Assembly (NCBI GenBank): GCA_903813345.2
Contig: CAIIXF020000007.1
Span: 21,625,564 to 21,689,563 of the forward strand
DNA from: Owenia fusiformis
Lineage: Eukaryota > Annelida > Polychaeta > Sabellida > Oweniidae
Direction of reading: 5' to 3'
DNA: 64,000 nucleotides
Below the pieces are notes generated by a model. The model searched no databases. It worked only from the letters and a program-made list of their open reading frames with translations, and had not been told where the DNA came from. Made by a program: the position numbers and the translations under genes. Shown here piece by piece: positions 34,721 to 47,655 of this stretch (positions are counted from its first letter, which is position 1; each line of letters starts with the position of its first letter).

Positions 34721-36754
34721 CTTTGGTATTCATGAATTGGATTAATTGCCCGACCTTTTACCTTTCTGTCAATTTGAATTCATGCCGATAAAGGCTCTCA
34801 AAATAGAATAACATTTGTTCTCGAAATTCAAAGATGAATTGGCTATTGCAATTAGGAGTTGGAGTCCTTATGTGTTAAAGTTTACGTTTTCAAAGGTATT
34901 TGGGATTACAGATGTAGATGAGGTTTTAATTAATGTTATAATTTCTGATAATAGCTGGCCTTGAACTTCATTGAAGTATTTGGAGTTGATGCTGTATTCA
35001 AGTCTGGATCAAATAAACTAATAAAGAAAGTTTGATGTACTGATTTATTTATTTCTATTGCAAATAACTATTTACACATGCTATTTCAAGGTCAACCCAT
35101 GTGACTATTCATTTTATCAAGCGATTTATAAAGTTTTATAATTATGCATATACCTGTTGACTCACTTCAATCCTGAACATTAACAAATTTTATCTCCATT
35201 TCTGGATGTGGCTAATTCCTATTGTCCCTACTGTGGACCAGTGACAATATATATTTTGCAAAAGCCAAAAATGTATGCATTCAGTATTGAAACATCAAGT
35301 ACATTGTACATCGATCACAAATAAAGACACATTTACATATATTCCAATAAATTCAAATACTGTAAAACCTGTAAATAGTGAACAACTATTGAGCCACAAA
35401 AAGTGTTCACGATAGGTATTTTCTAACTAGAGGGGATTATATACAGGAGATGTGAAATCTATCTAAAGTGGTGTGCACTAAAACAGGTTTTACTGTAGTA
35501 TATGAGATATAATAAAAAATGTAATACATATACCTGTAAACCATATTATATCTAATGAGCGCACAATTCCAATGAGTGCAAATGTGACTTTCTTATTGAA
35601 TTTTGTCTCAATATTAACACATTGATTTTGATTAACAGAACTGATTGATATATTATAGTGAGTGATGATTTTCAACATGTTTAATGCAGATAAAAATAGT
35701 AGCTGTAGAGTATGAAAACCTAAGTGATCACAGCTAAAAGCATCATCGTCGATATTTTTCTCAATATCATACCCTTGAGTTGGCAATAACACCACAGGAA
35801 ATGCACCGATTCAGGTATGTCCACATAAACTAAAATGCCTACATAATGAATACTGCAATTACTGGTTAAATTTGACAAGAAAAAACAATTTCCACAACCC
35901 CATGATTAAATGTCAATGAAAGCCCTCAAAAACTAAAAAATACAAAACACCAGAACCGCTTAATGCTTCTTCAATTTTTGAATTTTTAGAAGAAATCCAA
36001 TGTTTACCAACAACAGACGCCTTGTTATTCTCAGAGGCTCACTGTGCAAGAACCATTAATTGAATATCTTAAAGATCTTCCAAATGTAATGAGCTAACCA
36101 ATCTCCAATTTTTATGTATGATAAATCCTGTATTGAAATAACAGTATTCATATTTATTCGCCAAGTAGAAATCTTATACTCTCCACCATTTTTATTGGGG
36201 CACCAAAATTCATCCATTTAAGATTTCCCTTATTAAATGACTATATGTACTTTACAAAGTTATTGCAAATGAATATCTTTACATGAAGTTAACAAGGCAT
36301 TTCTACAAAAGATTGTTTGCACACATTCAGTGTAACCTTGTAACAAACACCGATTTCCATCTAAATAACACTCTGACAGAGACTATAAAAATGTATTAGC
36401 TATCAAGAGTGATATTTTTCACCAAATATATGTTTTCGTAAGTACTATAAATTCAAATACTTCTGATCAATTTACTTAATAAATTCTACTAACCACTATT
36501 TCATCAATATTTCGATAGCTTGCGCACAACCAAAGCAGCAAGACAAAAGTATTTTCCTGTATACTACCAGGCCATTGTCCCAATGAACATTAAGATGATT
36601 TTGAAAAGGTGTACTTTTTGTAACACATAACAAACATGTAGAGAGCTTCTTCATCTGTAAACACAAAACTTCAAAATCATCCCTGTCATACAGTTTTGTT
36701 ATTATACCTCCAACATCAAGCGATAGTTCTTCTGTTATCATGAACTGACAACCC
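34721..36754. other. AT-rich, no confident gene; one weak plus-strand exon candidate
   Basis: At 35990-36097, after TTTTTAG, a plus-strand frame encodes 35 residues (KKSNVYQQQTPCY...LKDLPNVMS) before TAA and has protein-like composition. It could be a terminal exon or chance. The rest shows no recognisable frames. Confidence 0.25.
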
Positions 36755-37530
36755 CCGAGAGCCTCTTGCTGATGTTCTGACTCATGTTGTTGTAGAACCT
36801 GATGGTGTTCTGACTCCTGTTGTTGTAGAATCTGGGAATATTCTGACGCATGTTGTTGTAGAACCTGGGGATGCATTGCTCTGACTCATGTTGTAGAACC
36901 TGATGATGTTCTGACTCAGGTTGTTGTAGAACCTGATGATGTTCTGACGCATGTTGTTGTAGAACCTGGGGATGCATTGCTCTGACTCATGTTGTAGAAC
37001 CTGGGGATGTTCTGACTCATGTTGTAACCTGGGGATGTTCTGACTCATGTTGTTGTAGAACCTGGTGATGGATATTCTGACTCATGTTGTTGTAGAACCT
37101 GATGATGTTCTGACTCATGTTGTTGTAGAACCTGATGATGTTTTGACTCCTGTTGTTGTAGACACTGATGATGTTCTGACTCATGTTGTTGTAAAACCTG
37201 ATGATGTTCTGACTCATGTTGTTGTAGAACCTGATGATGTTCTGACGCATGTTGTTGTAGAACCTGATGATGTTTTTACTCATGTTGTTGTAGAACCTTG
37301 GGATGTTCTGACTCATGTTGTTGTAGAACCTGGTGATGGATGTTCTGAATCAGGTTGTTGTAGAACCTGGGGATGTTCTGACTCATGTTGTTGTAGAACC
37401 TGATGATGTTCTGACTCATGTTGTAGCACCTCGGGATGTTCTGAATCATGTTGTTGTAGAACCTGGGGATGTTCTGACTCATGTTGTAGAACCTGGGGAT
37501 GTTCTGACTCATGTTGTAGAACCTACAATT
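36755..37530. repeat. 33-bp minisatellite, about 23 units
   Basis: The unit is TGTTCTGACTCATGTTGTTG followed by TAGAACCTGATGA, with point variants and some 30-bp or 38-bp units. Because 33 is divisible by three, both strands show long open frames with 11-residue periods (for example HESEHHQVLQQ or VVVEPDDVLTH). Several units are not multiples of three, so no single frame spans the array. It is most likely non-coding. Confidence 0.85.
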
Positions 37531-38078
37531 CACAATTTACAACTAGAAATTGGCAACTCCAAGGCGTAGGGAATCCCAACGAACATATATAAATCATGAA
37601 CTGTACAGTCACAATGTAATATTTACCATCGCACTCTTCCCTTCAATAAATAGATCATTGTAGTATCATATCTCTAAGTTATGGCCTATTCCAGCCATTT
37701 TTAATTTTCTGAGGCAAGAATCAGAAAAACAATGCCATAATTGTGATCTACTCTAAAATGCCTTCAGCTTTAGTATAATATAGCCATACTTCTAAGATGA
37801 AGAAAATTGAAAAGGTTTAATGGTGATAAATATGATCTTAAACAATGCTGAATGACTTAGTTTTTAACATTTGTTTCGATTAACATTTTTGGCTCACCCT
37901 GTGCCTCAATTGTTTCTTATTTCAAGTCATATAAAGAGTTAGTTTAAAAATTGCATAAATTGTTGGACTCTGAGACATATCTTCAGTGTTTAATTGTTTT
38001 TCCTCAAAATCAGTGTTCAAATGCTCACTTTATAAGCATCATTTCCCAACTTTTTGGAATAAAGATACTCATTCTCAC
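37531..38078. other. spacer, no gene seen
   Basis: AT-rich sequence between the minisatellite and the pseudogene's last recognised exon. Confidence 0.4.
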
Positions 38079-39080
38079 CTGATCTGTGCGGTTACCATAC
38101 TGTGACAACTCCAGGAGACAGCTCTCTAATGTGCCCTTGGTATCTGCGAGTCGTTTTGTTTTCAAAATCGTAGTGAAGGTTTTGCCGGATGGTGTCTGGA
38201 CCCAATACCAAGAAATTTGTCAGAGTTTTCTCTCCCGTGTCTGCATGGGATGAAGCAGGCTCTGGCCATCCTCTATTTGTACAGGAATATCCTTTTTGGA
38301 GAAATTATACTTTCATTTACATACAGTCACTTTGTTTGCTTGAAGTAATGCTTTTAGCTTTAATAATCTGAGCAATTACGCCTGATAATTTTAGATGAGT
38401 TGCATTTTTCATTCTCCGTAACTTGTAATATTTTGAATGTAAAATATGTTAGAGAAATACATTTGCACTGTATTACTACGAGAGGGTTTTAATAGTAAAT
38501 AAGAAGACCTTCACTCGTGCTAGTTGAGTTTGCATTGTGCTTTCATCTCTTGAAGTATCCATACAAATGAGAGAGAAATGTAACTTTGGATAATCTCTAC
38601 AATTTCTTTTGAGACATCTGTTTATAAGGGTTGAGGGTTCAAGTATGTGGGAATACAATTTTGATGGAACACCCTGTGTATAATTTCGGCTTCATTCTGT
38701 AAAATATCCCAAAATTTACCTTGAGTAATTGAGCTTGTGTGGTGTGCCTATCCCCCTCCAGGTTATTCAATGGTTTCTCCATCTATTCATTCTGTTGCAT
38801 TTTTCCAGTGCCTCCTGGTATATGTGGTTTGACAATACATTGTCACATTCCCTTAATAAATCCTAAAAGAGAGATCAGATCAAAGAAATGAGATCAAATG
38901 GATATCCATTTGCAAGAACAAACACCCTGATTTACATATACTTTTGTACACGATACATGTAGATTGCAGGGTCAATTAGATCCCCATGACAACTGATTTC
39001 CAAGACAACTGGTTGCTAAGAACCAACTCATCCCAAAGTCAATTGATCCCCAAGACAACTCATCCATTAGACAATAGACT

Positions 39081-39510
39081 AGGTGCGAGTAGAAATAATC
39101 TTGATTTACGTCATTAAAAATTCAAACTTCAGTCAAACTGATGTCATATTTCGAATCTACATGTAAAATTACATCTAGAAATGTGGCTTTGATAAGAGTT
39201 TATCAACTTTGAAAATTTAATTTTCTTTGAAAATGTGACTTCTAGGTCGGGGAGATTCCCCATAGACCCCATGTTGTAAAATTACAAAAAGTGAAATATC
39301 TTTTCTTGTGTTGGGCAGATAACATTTTCCTTTACTGGACATATTTTAATTTGAATAACTATCAGATACATAAGGGTAATATGAAAAGTGAACCACTAAA
39401 ACTGATGAATATTCAAGTTTAAGGGAAATTTGTAATACCCTGCCATGTTATTTCCCCCGACTCAGCCGCCTGGTGGCGAAACTGGTAACTACCTACTCAC
39501 ATCTGAGTAA
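39081..39510. mobile_element. MITE family X, copy 1 (~430 bp)
   Basis: Starts AGGTGCGAGTAGAAATAATC and ends CTACTCACATCTGAGTAA. It is an inverted-orientation relative of 51219-51664 along its whole length. The ends are short inverted repeats around GATGCGAGTAG. It lies inside an intron of the pseudogene. Confidence 0.65.
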
Positions 39511-40134
39511 TTGATCCTATAGCCAACTCATCCTCAATGTTGGAAGTTTATTTTTGTACCAGTAGTATTAAAATTACCCAATGTAACAGTGCATCATATA
39601 AAGTATCTCTAGATCATACCTCCACTTTGTCGAGAAGCATGTGGTATCTCTCAACAACAAGATTCTTCTCTAAGGTAAGGGTCACCACTCTGTGTCTGCA
39701 ACTCTGCGAATGTCTCCCTCCTTCTGTCTACCAAACTTTTCTCACTCATTAGTGTCAGCTTCAAAGTCTAAAGATATATGCCAAATTGTAAGTCCTTCAG
39801 GGGTTCCATTCAAAAAATTACTTGTGTTCTGTGAAAACATGATTCATAAAATTTTAGATTTGCATATTGATAAAGCTAAAGTAGCTTCCATAATTCAAAT
39901 GGTAATATGACTCTAAAATGCTATTCTTAACTATCAAATAAGCCCTGCCCCCCCCCCTCTACATCCAAAATCAAAATAGATGGTATCAAGTTTGATATAT
40001 CAATGGAAAGATCGACCAAACTTACATAATTATCATATATCTGATTCCTATAAATCAATGTCACAAATTGCTACATTGAATCAATTGAAGTGACTATAAA
40101 ACTAGAAACATGGCAATTTGCCGTATTTTCAGGA

Positions 40135-40345
40135 TTTCAATTATCAGGCACCAGATAAGGCATTTTTTATCAAGTTGGTGCAAAATTCTCATTTTCACAA
40201 TTCAGACCAAAACTGGTAAAACTATGCCCATTTTTCATTATTTTTCTCATTTTTAAGTGGATGCAAATGAATTTTTAGGAAGATGAAATTAAGCCGGTTT
40301 TACAATTCTCAGGTGGGTGCTGTGCCTTCTTGCTTTAATGCTGAG
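40135..40345. repeat. diverged copy of the 42.8 kb MITE
   Basis: Shares TCAGGTGGGTGC(T/A), CTTGCTTTA(A)TGCTG and the intervening AT-rich text with 42808-43005. The termini are degraded. Confidence 0.5.
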
Positions 40346-41073
40346 CAGATAACTGTATGCATTGCATATGGCAGTGACTTGAACAAATTTGTGGATAATG
40401 TCAGTGAGATGTGTATAAAATAAAAATTTAATTGAAAATACCCAAGACTTTGTGATTTAATGTCACTTTGGGTGATTTAGCTCTAAGCTTATGATTTTCT
40501 TCTTCGTTGTAGGACAGTAAGTTCTGAAATGAATACATAACAAAATGTTTGGAAATTAAATATTAAAATCATTCATTGAGATAAAGATTCAGACTTTCAT
40601 TGGACATACCTGGACATTCTGTAATTTAGCATGCACAGCTGATCAGTCCCCCTGTGTGAATGTATTGCTATTAAGTTTGGCCTCTAGGTCATCTAGGCTC
40701 TGTTGCAAAGCCTTGTTTAGTCTTCCATAGCCCTCATGTTCACTCACAGCCTTTTCCTGTTTCCTACACTGTTTCCTACACTGTTTCTTACAGCTACTAA
40801 CTGGTAGTGAATGGTACCTACAGATGGAACAATTAAGTGTTACTCATTGTGTTTGAGGAATGACATGTTTTTATGATGACTAAGACCCAGTTGCATGTAG
40901 TTTTGTGAAGGTTTGATGCTAGTTGTCTTTAAATGCACTCCATATTCATCAAAAAAGTGAGAAAATAAAACAAGAATAATGTTGGGCCTGCCCACCTGTA
41001 CACTATTGCAATTTTACACTCTTTATATACAAAATATTACTAATTCACTTTTTTTGTCATATGCATAACACAC

Positions 41074-41526
41074 GGGTGATCCGCTCGATTACGCTGGTTA
41101 CAGAAACAGTTCATTTGGGTAACAAAATGTTGGAACGTCGAAGGTATGATTTTTCTTTTTTCCTTATTTCACACCTTGTAGGCAGAATCACCAAGACATT
41201 TTTTCACACAAACGTGTTATCAGTATCATATGTTTTATAAAAGGTACATGTTTGCGAAAAAATAGATCAGAAGACAATAGAATCGTCGATTTAATTCCTC
41301 ACTTAAGTTACAGTAACGATATGGGTTAAAAGTGCAGATCTTAACTGTTTTTTGAAATATTGTTTCTGTAATTTAAGTGAGGAATTAAATCGCCGATGCT
41401 GTTGTCTTCTTTCTTAAACATATGATTGTGATATACATTGTGATAAAATGTTGTGGGAATTCTGCCTACAATATAGAAATAAGGAAAAAAGAAAAATTGT
41501 ACCTTTGACGTTCCGAGTGGATCACC
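41074..41526. mobile_element. ~450-bp foldback MITE
   Basis: GGGTGATCCGCTCG at the left pairs with CGAGTGGATCACC at the right. A second inverted pair lies inside (TTCTTTTTTCCTTATTTC near 41150 with its mirror near 41475), as does a third (GTCGATTTAATTCCTCACTT near 41287 with its mirror near 41380). Much of the element therefore folds on itself. No coding sequence is present. Confidence 0.65.
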
Positions 41527-41679
41527 AGTGATAACAGATCTTTGTAAAATACCTGGCAATTATCTTTGAGGCAAGGTTGGCTCCTCTGGTGTTAGATGTG
41601 CTTGCTGATAGTAGCTCTACCCATTCTCACTTATAGAGTCAAGCTCTGATCCATACACTATCATCTCTCTTGATGCAGT

Positions 41680-42807
41680 CTGGAAATAAAACATTATACA
41701 TCTTGTTTGGACCTCTAATGAAAGATAATTGATCCTGATTGAACAACAAGTGTTTAAAAGCTTTGGTAAAGACTGGTTAAGTGTTTCAGGATGATGTCAT
41801 AACATGTCATCATGGCAACAAATCAGAGGGAAATTGAACAGAATTTAATGACATGAATGTTCAAATTACTTGTTGGCATTATTGATGCTTCTAAATTGTA
41901 CAAAGCTCAATTTTGGGATTATTTTGACAAAACTTATATTCTCACAAAAATAATGTCATTGCTGGTTTATTAAAGTAAAACTCATATAAAATAAAATCAA
42001 AATTGAACAGAGGAGGATTGAATGGATAGGGGAGTTATATGTCTAAACATAAACCTAAACCAGAAAACTGTGCTCATTGTGAAAATGCCATTGCTCATTG
42101 TGAAAGTGAAGCTGCTTTTGTTCTGATATTTCTTACATCAAATGGCAGCTATCTTGTTTTTCCCCCTTCAAATTAAAATGGCGGCAAATTCAAAAAATTT
42201 GAAAAAGAATTAAATCCTTACATATATTTAAAAAAAAGATTTTCTTTTTAATTCTTCATGGTCTTTAAGTTATTTCTATTTTATATGCCATACAGGTTGC
42301 CATTGGTGTTTTTTCTATGATAATTATTGATTGTTTTCTGTTACTTATTTTGACTCTCAGCAGGGGGTTTATTTTGCATTAATACTCATGAAATAGTAAA
42401 TATACCTATCACATACATTTAACTGAGGGACCAAAAGGGCATATATCTAGACTCATCCTTTACACAAATTTGTGAGTTGATAAATAAACTCAGTAACACT
42501 TGATAACCCTCCCCCCCCCCGCTTGAAAAATAATGCTGGGGAGATCACTGAATGCCTTAGAGTATATTTGCATCTCCAATGAATAATTAATCTCAGTAAA
42601 AAGTACCCTGTGCTTTAACAAAACATTGTGGGGAGGTATGTATGTGGAGTAGGGGGAGGGGCTCATAAGGGCTTGTAGCTGTGTTTTCAATATAAATTGA
42701 AATATAGATGGCAGCATGGGTGTTGGTAGGTCCAGAATACATGTAAATGTATTACAAGAGTCACTTAATTTCTTGATTTCCATTTGGATCAACTTAAAAC
42801 ACCATTA
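41680..42807. other. spacer with MITE debris
   Basis: No gene seen. ATGCTGGGGAGATCACT at 42532-42548 is a single loose end of the MITE at 42808. Confidence 0.4.
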
Positions 42808-43005
42808 AGTGATCTCCTCAGCATTTTTTCTCAGGTGGGTGCAAAAACTCTCATTTTTACAAATTAGACAAAAATTTGTGGAAATATGCCAATGATTTTT
42901 TTCATTTTTAGGTGGGTGCAGACTGATTTTCAGGTGGGTGCAAGCATATTTTCAAAATCTCAGGTGGTTGCTGCGCCCATCTTGCTTTATGCTGGGGAGA
43001 TCACT
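42808..43005. mobile_element. 198-bp MITE with 17-bp terminal inverted repeats
   Basis: Left end AGTGATCTCCTCAGCAT and right end ATGCTGGGGAGATCACT are inverted with one mismatch. Internal repeats of TCAGGTGGGTGCA are present. No coding sequence. Confidence 0.75.
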
Positions 43006-43114
43006 GCCAGTTGAATCTAATCATATGAACCTATTGACATATGGATTGTAATTTATTATTAAAATTGTGACACTTATAAGAGTAAATGAATTTTTAATCT
43101 TTAAAGGTTTTTCA

Positions 43115-46100
43115 ACATTGTGTATGTATGTATTCTTTATTTGCGTCTATTCATTTAGACAGTTACATGGTATACAATGATATAAGGTAAAAGAAAAGAG
43201 TAATATAAAAGTTACAGGTACAAAAAGTTAAAATGCCTTAACATAGTCTCCCTGGCTTTATGCATAGAGTGAATGCTAATCAAAACAGAACAGAGAGAAT
43301 CAAGGCTCTCCGGGCCCAAACTCAAATGATTTATACCAAAAATGAAGCTCAACTTTTCATTAATTGTATGGCACTCTTCACTTTCTAAAAGCATGGTAAG
43401 TGTATGTCGCTCATGAGAAAGTGCGTCACACCGCAATAAGAAATGTTCCAAGGTGTCATTTTCTTTGCTGCACAGAGGGCATAAAGCACTAATATCAAAT
43501 GGGTAGCAACGCGTTTGCAGTTTGAACATTAGGATACATTGTTTGTTGAGAATAGGCCTTTTCTTACTAATATTCCACCATAAGATTGGCTGCATAAATG
43601 ACCTGACAGTAGGTACAAACATAGTTAAAGAATCATACAATGAGCACATCATGATAACACTATGGGCTTCGTTGCACCTTATTATACCACTCACAAGACG
43701 TTTAAAGGCTGATTTGGAGAGAAATTCCCCAGACTCTATCATCCTGAACACCATATTGCTCAAATTGTAGCGTTCTAAGGTTTCCCACATGATTGAAAGT
43801 GGGGAATTGTGCCGCCCATTCCCCCCTATAAGCCACAACAGTCGATGAATCAGGACAGTTTTGTATATATTGTTCATCGGTAATATTATAATGCTCCAGA
43901 AGAACATCAGCCTGGTAAAATCCATCTGTCTTTTTATAGAGAGCCAGCCAAGACCTGCGATAGTAATGGGGTTCGGAGAACTTTTCGGGAGTGCCTGTAT
44001 CCTCCTTCCGATTTCTCTATGTGAAATTTCCATTTGCTCCGTATCACACTGGGTGTAGTCTATCACTTGGCATCCGTATAGCAGTTTGCTCATAGAAAAA
44101 GACCAATACAGCTTACTTGCCATTAATGGGCATAGACCCCCAGTAAGAGAGCCTAGTCCTAGTAGTGAGAAAAATTTCCGTTTGGATTTGCACACAGTTT
44201 GTTTCACAAAATCATTGTGCCTTCCTAGGGGTATTCCTACATGCATCTCCCCTGCTTTTTGTTGGATCACATTGGGCCCTAGTTTAGCTACGTTATTTCC
44301 ATTTTGATGTCTGCCAAATACAAGTAACGAACATTTCCCTGGGTGAAAGGTAAGTCTCCAATATGTACTATAGTCACACACTATACTTAGCAACCTGTTC
44401 ATATTATGCATACTGAGAGATATGAGCGATAAGTCATCAGCGTAGGCGACTACTGAGACATCAGTATTTCCTATCCGTACCCCACATTGTTCGCCCACAA
44501 TATCCTTCAAAAGATCAGCCAGATAGAATTGGTAGACCAGCATCGACAACACGCCCCCCTGATGGACCCCCTGTTCGACCTTAAAGCTATCCGAGCATTC
44601 GCCATCGAACAAAATCGAGCAGTTATATGTTTTGTACGAAGCATACATTATTCTCCAGAACTTGCCGTTCATTCCACATTTGTAAAGTTTGTACAACAAG
44701 CCATCAATCCACATAGAATTGAAGGCCTTACGCACGTCCAATAGCGAACAGTATACGGTGCCCCCCTTGTCCATTTTATGTGATATAGCTTCCTGTAGTA
44801 AGAAAGAGGTATGAAGAGATGAGCACGAATCAATCGCGGCACCCTGTAGTTGTGGAATGTGTGCCAGGAAGCGATGTTTGCTCCGGGCAAGCAGTACATT
44901 GTCGAATAATTTTCTCAGTGCGGACATGAGTGTAATATCACGGTAATGGTCACGGTCCAGTGGGTCCTTATCACCACCCTTGAACAGGGGGATCAGCAGT
45001 CCGATACACAGACCATGAGGGATATGTTCATATTTGCGGATAATATTGAAGAAAATACAGAGTACAGATACTAGATTTGGACCTCCAAATTTCAAATGTT
45101 CCGCGGAAATGTTATCCAATCCACACGCGCGGTTTGTGTTAAGGGCTCCAAGAGCATCTGTCGTTTCCGTCACAGTTATCGGCAGATCCAAGATTCCATC
45201 AACATTCGCCATCGATTCCGCTTGCAATGATTTAACACGTCGGTTTATATGAGCGTGGAAATCTTCATTAAAATACGGAGAAGTACTAGGGGTAGCTAGT
45301 TTTGAGAAGTGCTTCATCCATGCATCACGGATTTCAGACGGGTCTGATAAAATTGAGCCATGCTCATCCCGTATTGAGTTGATCTTTTGTGGTTTGACTC
45401 CCCGGCTTTTAGAGACAAGTTGCCAATAAAGTCGCTGGTCAATTGTGTCATCCCGTAGTTTATCGAGTTCCATTTGTTCGAAATCACGTTGAGCCTGGGA
45501 AAAGGCCTTCTTGAAGGCCTTATTGGCGCCTTTGTAATTTGCTAGAATGGTGTTCTCAGCCTGTCGAGGACGCCCTGCATCGACCCATGCGCGCCAGGCC
45601 AGCTTTTTGTTCTTTACCAGCTCAGATAGTTGAGAATTCCAAAAGGGTTTCTGATGTTTCAGGAATTTCCTTATTGGAATATTACGAGATGATTCTATTA
45701 TCGTATTAGCGAGCAGTTCACTGAAACCGTCAATTTGTTCGTTTCTGACATCGCCTGAGTTTAAAAGATGTCGCCCTTGTTGTATCAAGGGCTTCATATT
45801 ATCTTCGAGTAGGCCTGTGTAGAGTGTCTCAACATCACCCTCATTCAATTTTCTCCACGCGTACTGCTTATTGGGGGGTTTTGTATGCACAATAGGCACA
45901 ATATTACATAAGTCAAGTTTTGTAAAGATAACAAGATGATCAGATGATAAGTCAGAGGAATCCTCAAATACTTCACAGTGTTTTACATTATCGACAAGCT
46001 CGTGTGATACAGCGATATGATCGATGTAAGATGTTTGGTTTATGTCAATATGAGATACAAATGTATACATCGGTCCCGTTGTTTCATCCATCATATCTAC

Positions 46101-46575
46101 TATACCAAGACCATTACTTTTACACATATCATAGAACATTTTTCCATTCGCAGATGGAGAACCTATGCTTCTGGTTGTGTTACACAAGTTACCAACATTA
46201 GCATTGACGTCGCCCATCACAATTACCCTACCATCGTTACTGCACACAGCAATGAATCTATTCAATGTGTTCAAGACATCTTCATAGCAATCGTTCATAC
46301 AATTTGGCTGGGGTAAATACACAGAAAAAATGTAAATCGGTACATCTAACATTATTTCAATACAAACAATCCTATCAGTACAAAATTTTGTAACAGGTAA
46401 TGTTTTTGGCAGAGATTTTCTCCACAAAATGGCCACACCCCCATGGCCCCACACCTGACCACAGTTAATTGGATTTAACAGTCTGCTGCTACGACTGTGC
46501 ATGTTAAAGTCATTTTGCATTAAATTGAGTTTAAATGCATTACATTCATACATTTTATGCTCTGCTATACATATA
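43115..46575 (-). mobile_element. 5'-truncated APE-type LINE
   Basis: A relative of the 25.5-30.6 kb LINE, but lacking ORF1 and roughly the first 50 ORF2 codons. Homology starts within the APE domain at IAEHKMYEC, near 46565. The 3' end is AATAAAG followed by ATACATACATACA near 43115-43140. ATTGTGTA at 43117-43124 and 46595-46602 may be the remains of a target duplication. 5' truncation is normal for target-primed reverse transcription. Confidence 0.85.
43212..46575 (-). CDS. LINE ORF2 fragment: APE (partial) plus reverse transcriptase, open throughout
   Basis: More than 1100 codons without a stop. APE motifs present: IAEH (catalytic Glu), VYLPQ, VMGDVNAN, YIDH and SSDH; the N-terminal Asn motif is missing. 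RT motifs: PLFKGGDKDP, QLQGAAID, LLDVRKAFNS, QGVHQGGVLSM and AYADD (near 44434-44445). The C-terminus carries CPLC...H...C. The frame extends a further ~48 codons upstream to an ATG at 46718, but that part is flanking DNA and not LINE. The protein cannot be an active APE as it stands. Confidence 0.88.
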
Positions 46576-47484
46576 ATAACTAATACATATAATAATTGTG
46601 TAAATAGGGATTTAGCTTGAGCTTTTTCAGAAGACTTAAAAATCTTTAGAATTTGAGTAAAAGTAAATGAAGCTAGCTCTATTGATAGAAAACAACATAT
46701 AGAATTCAAATATGCCATTAAAAAGAAGAAACTGTTGGTCTTTAATTAATGGTTACAAATGCAGATCAATTAAAAACATGACTTAAAAAAACATGACTTT
46801 ATGGAAACCATCTGATTAATAAAAAAAAAATCAACATCACATTTACAGCTTCCTCAATTTTTTTAGTTTCAAAAGATGTACTGAATAGTGTTAGGTTGCC
46901 AGGCTGAGAACATCTTCCCAAGAATCTATGCAACCTTATGCAGTCATCATTTCCACATCATCATTGCACACAGAATATCTTTCTAACAATACATTCAAAA
47001 GATAGGGAGACGCATTAAGGACTAAGGCACACCCAAAGAGTACATTAAATCAATAGAATTAAGGTTGTGATTAATAAGAATCATTGCTTATGAAAACTCT
47101 TGGAAATGTAGGAAAATTCAGAATGGATATATTTTTAATACTCACATAATAGTACATTTCCTCTTCTTTAACTTCTTATCTCAGACATAAATTCATCTTC
47201 TGAAAGTACAAAATGGGGTTCATGATTTAGATCTAAAACATTTGAGCAGCTCTTGCTATTTTTGAGTATGTATGTTTGGTATTTTGATGCAATCCTCAAT
47301 GGATTCACATGTTTCTCTATTAATAAATTCATTTGTTGAAATTAAGAGATCTCTAAAACACTAAATGATATATACTACATTCCCTTTTTAAACTCAAAAA
47401 GTAGAAAACAGCAATTGTGAATAATTCCAAATGAAATAAGATTATTTTAGTCAATATTCAAACATATGAACCCTCACATAGAGA
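46576..47484. other. AT-rich spacer, no gene seen
   Basis: No recognisable coding or repeat structure. Confidence 0.45.
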
Positions 47485-47655
47485 GACTGATTGAGAGAGT
47501 GAATGAGTAAGTGAACTTCTGAATGAGAGTGAGAGAATGACTTTAAGGAAGTGAGTGACTTACTAAGTGACTGAGTAAGTGGCTTGCTGGGTGGCTGGAT
47601 GGCGAGCTTGCTGGCTGGCTTGCTGGGTGGCTGGATGGCGGGCTTGCTGAGTGGC
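47485..47655. repeat. degenerate 4-bp-period repeat (GAGT/GGCT type)
   Basis: Runs of GAATGAGTAAGTGAA-like words pass into GGCTGGCTTGCTGGGTGGCTG. This is a slipped tetranucleotide array. The Pro/Ala/Ser-rich frames on the minus strand come from it. Confidence 0.7.

Larger units (their letters stand above)
38079..41679 (-). pseudogene. multi-exon pseudogene of an unidentified coiled-coil-like protein
   Basis: Five minus-strand exons keep splice signals and compatible phases: 41553-41679, 40610-40817, 39620-39767, 38720-38862 and 38079-38270. The joined reading includes EMIVYGSELDSISE, then ASTSNTRGANLASKIIAR-YHSLP. Next come RKQEKAVSEHEGYGRLNKAL, VDRRRETFAELQTQS, VVERYHMLLDKVE-DLLREC and HIYQEALEKC. 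Charged heptad-like stretches suggest a coiled coil. There are single-base-type shifts in exons 1, 3 and 4, a TGA at 40643-40645, and competing frames in the last exon. Retained introns make it a duplicated rather than a processed pseudogene. I do not recognise the parent. Assembly error is a rival explanation, though neighbouring genes and LINE frames are clean. Confidence 0.6.

Noticed and set aside
36755-37530. CRISPR-like array
   Set aside because: Units are contiguous without unique spacers, and the window is eukaryotic.
36782-37569. Several 80-110 codon frames over 36.8-37.5 kb as protein genes
   Set aside because: They arise from the 33-bp minisatellite; unit-length changes shift the frame and no promoter or splice context is seen.
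46576-46718. N-terminal extension of the second LINE ORF2 (from ATG 46718)
   Set aside because: No similarity to the other LINE before the SEH/AEH motif; it is flanking DNA that happens to be open.
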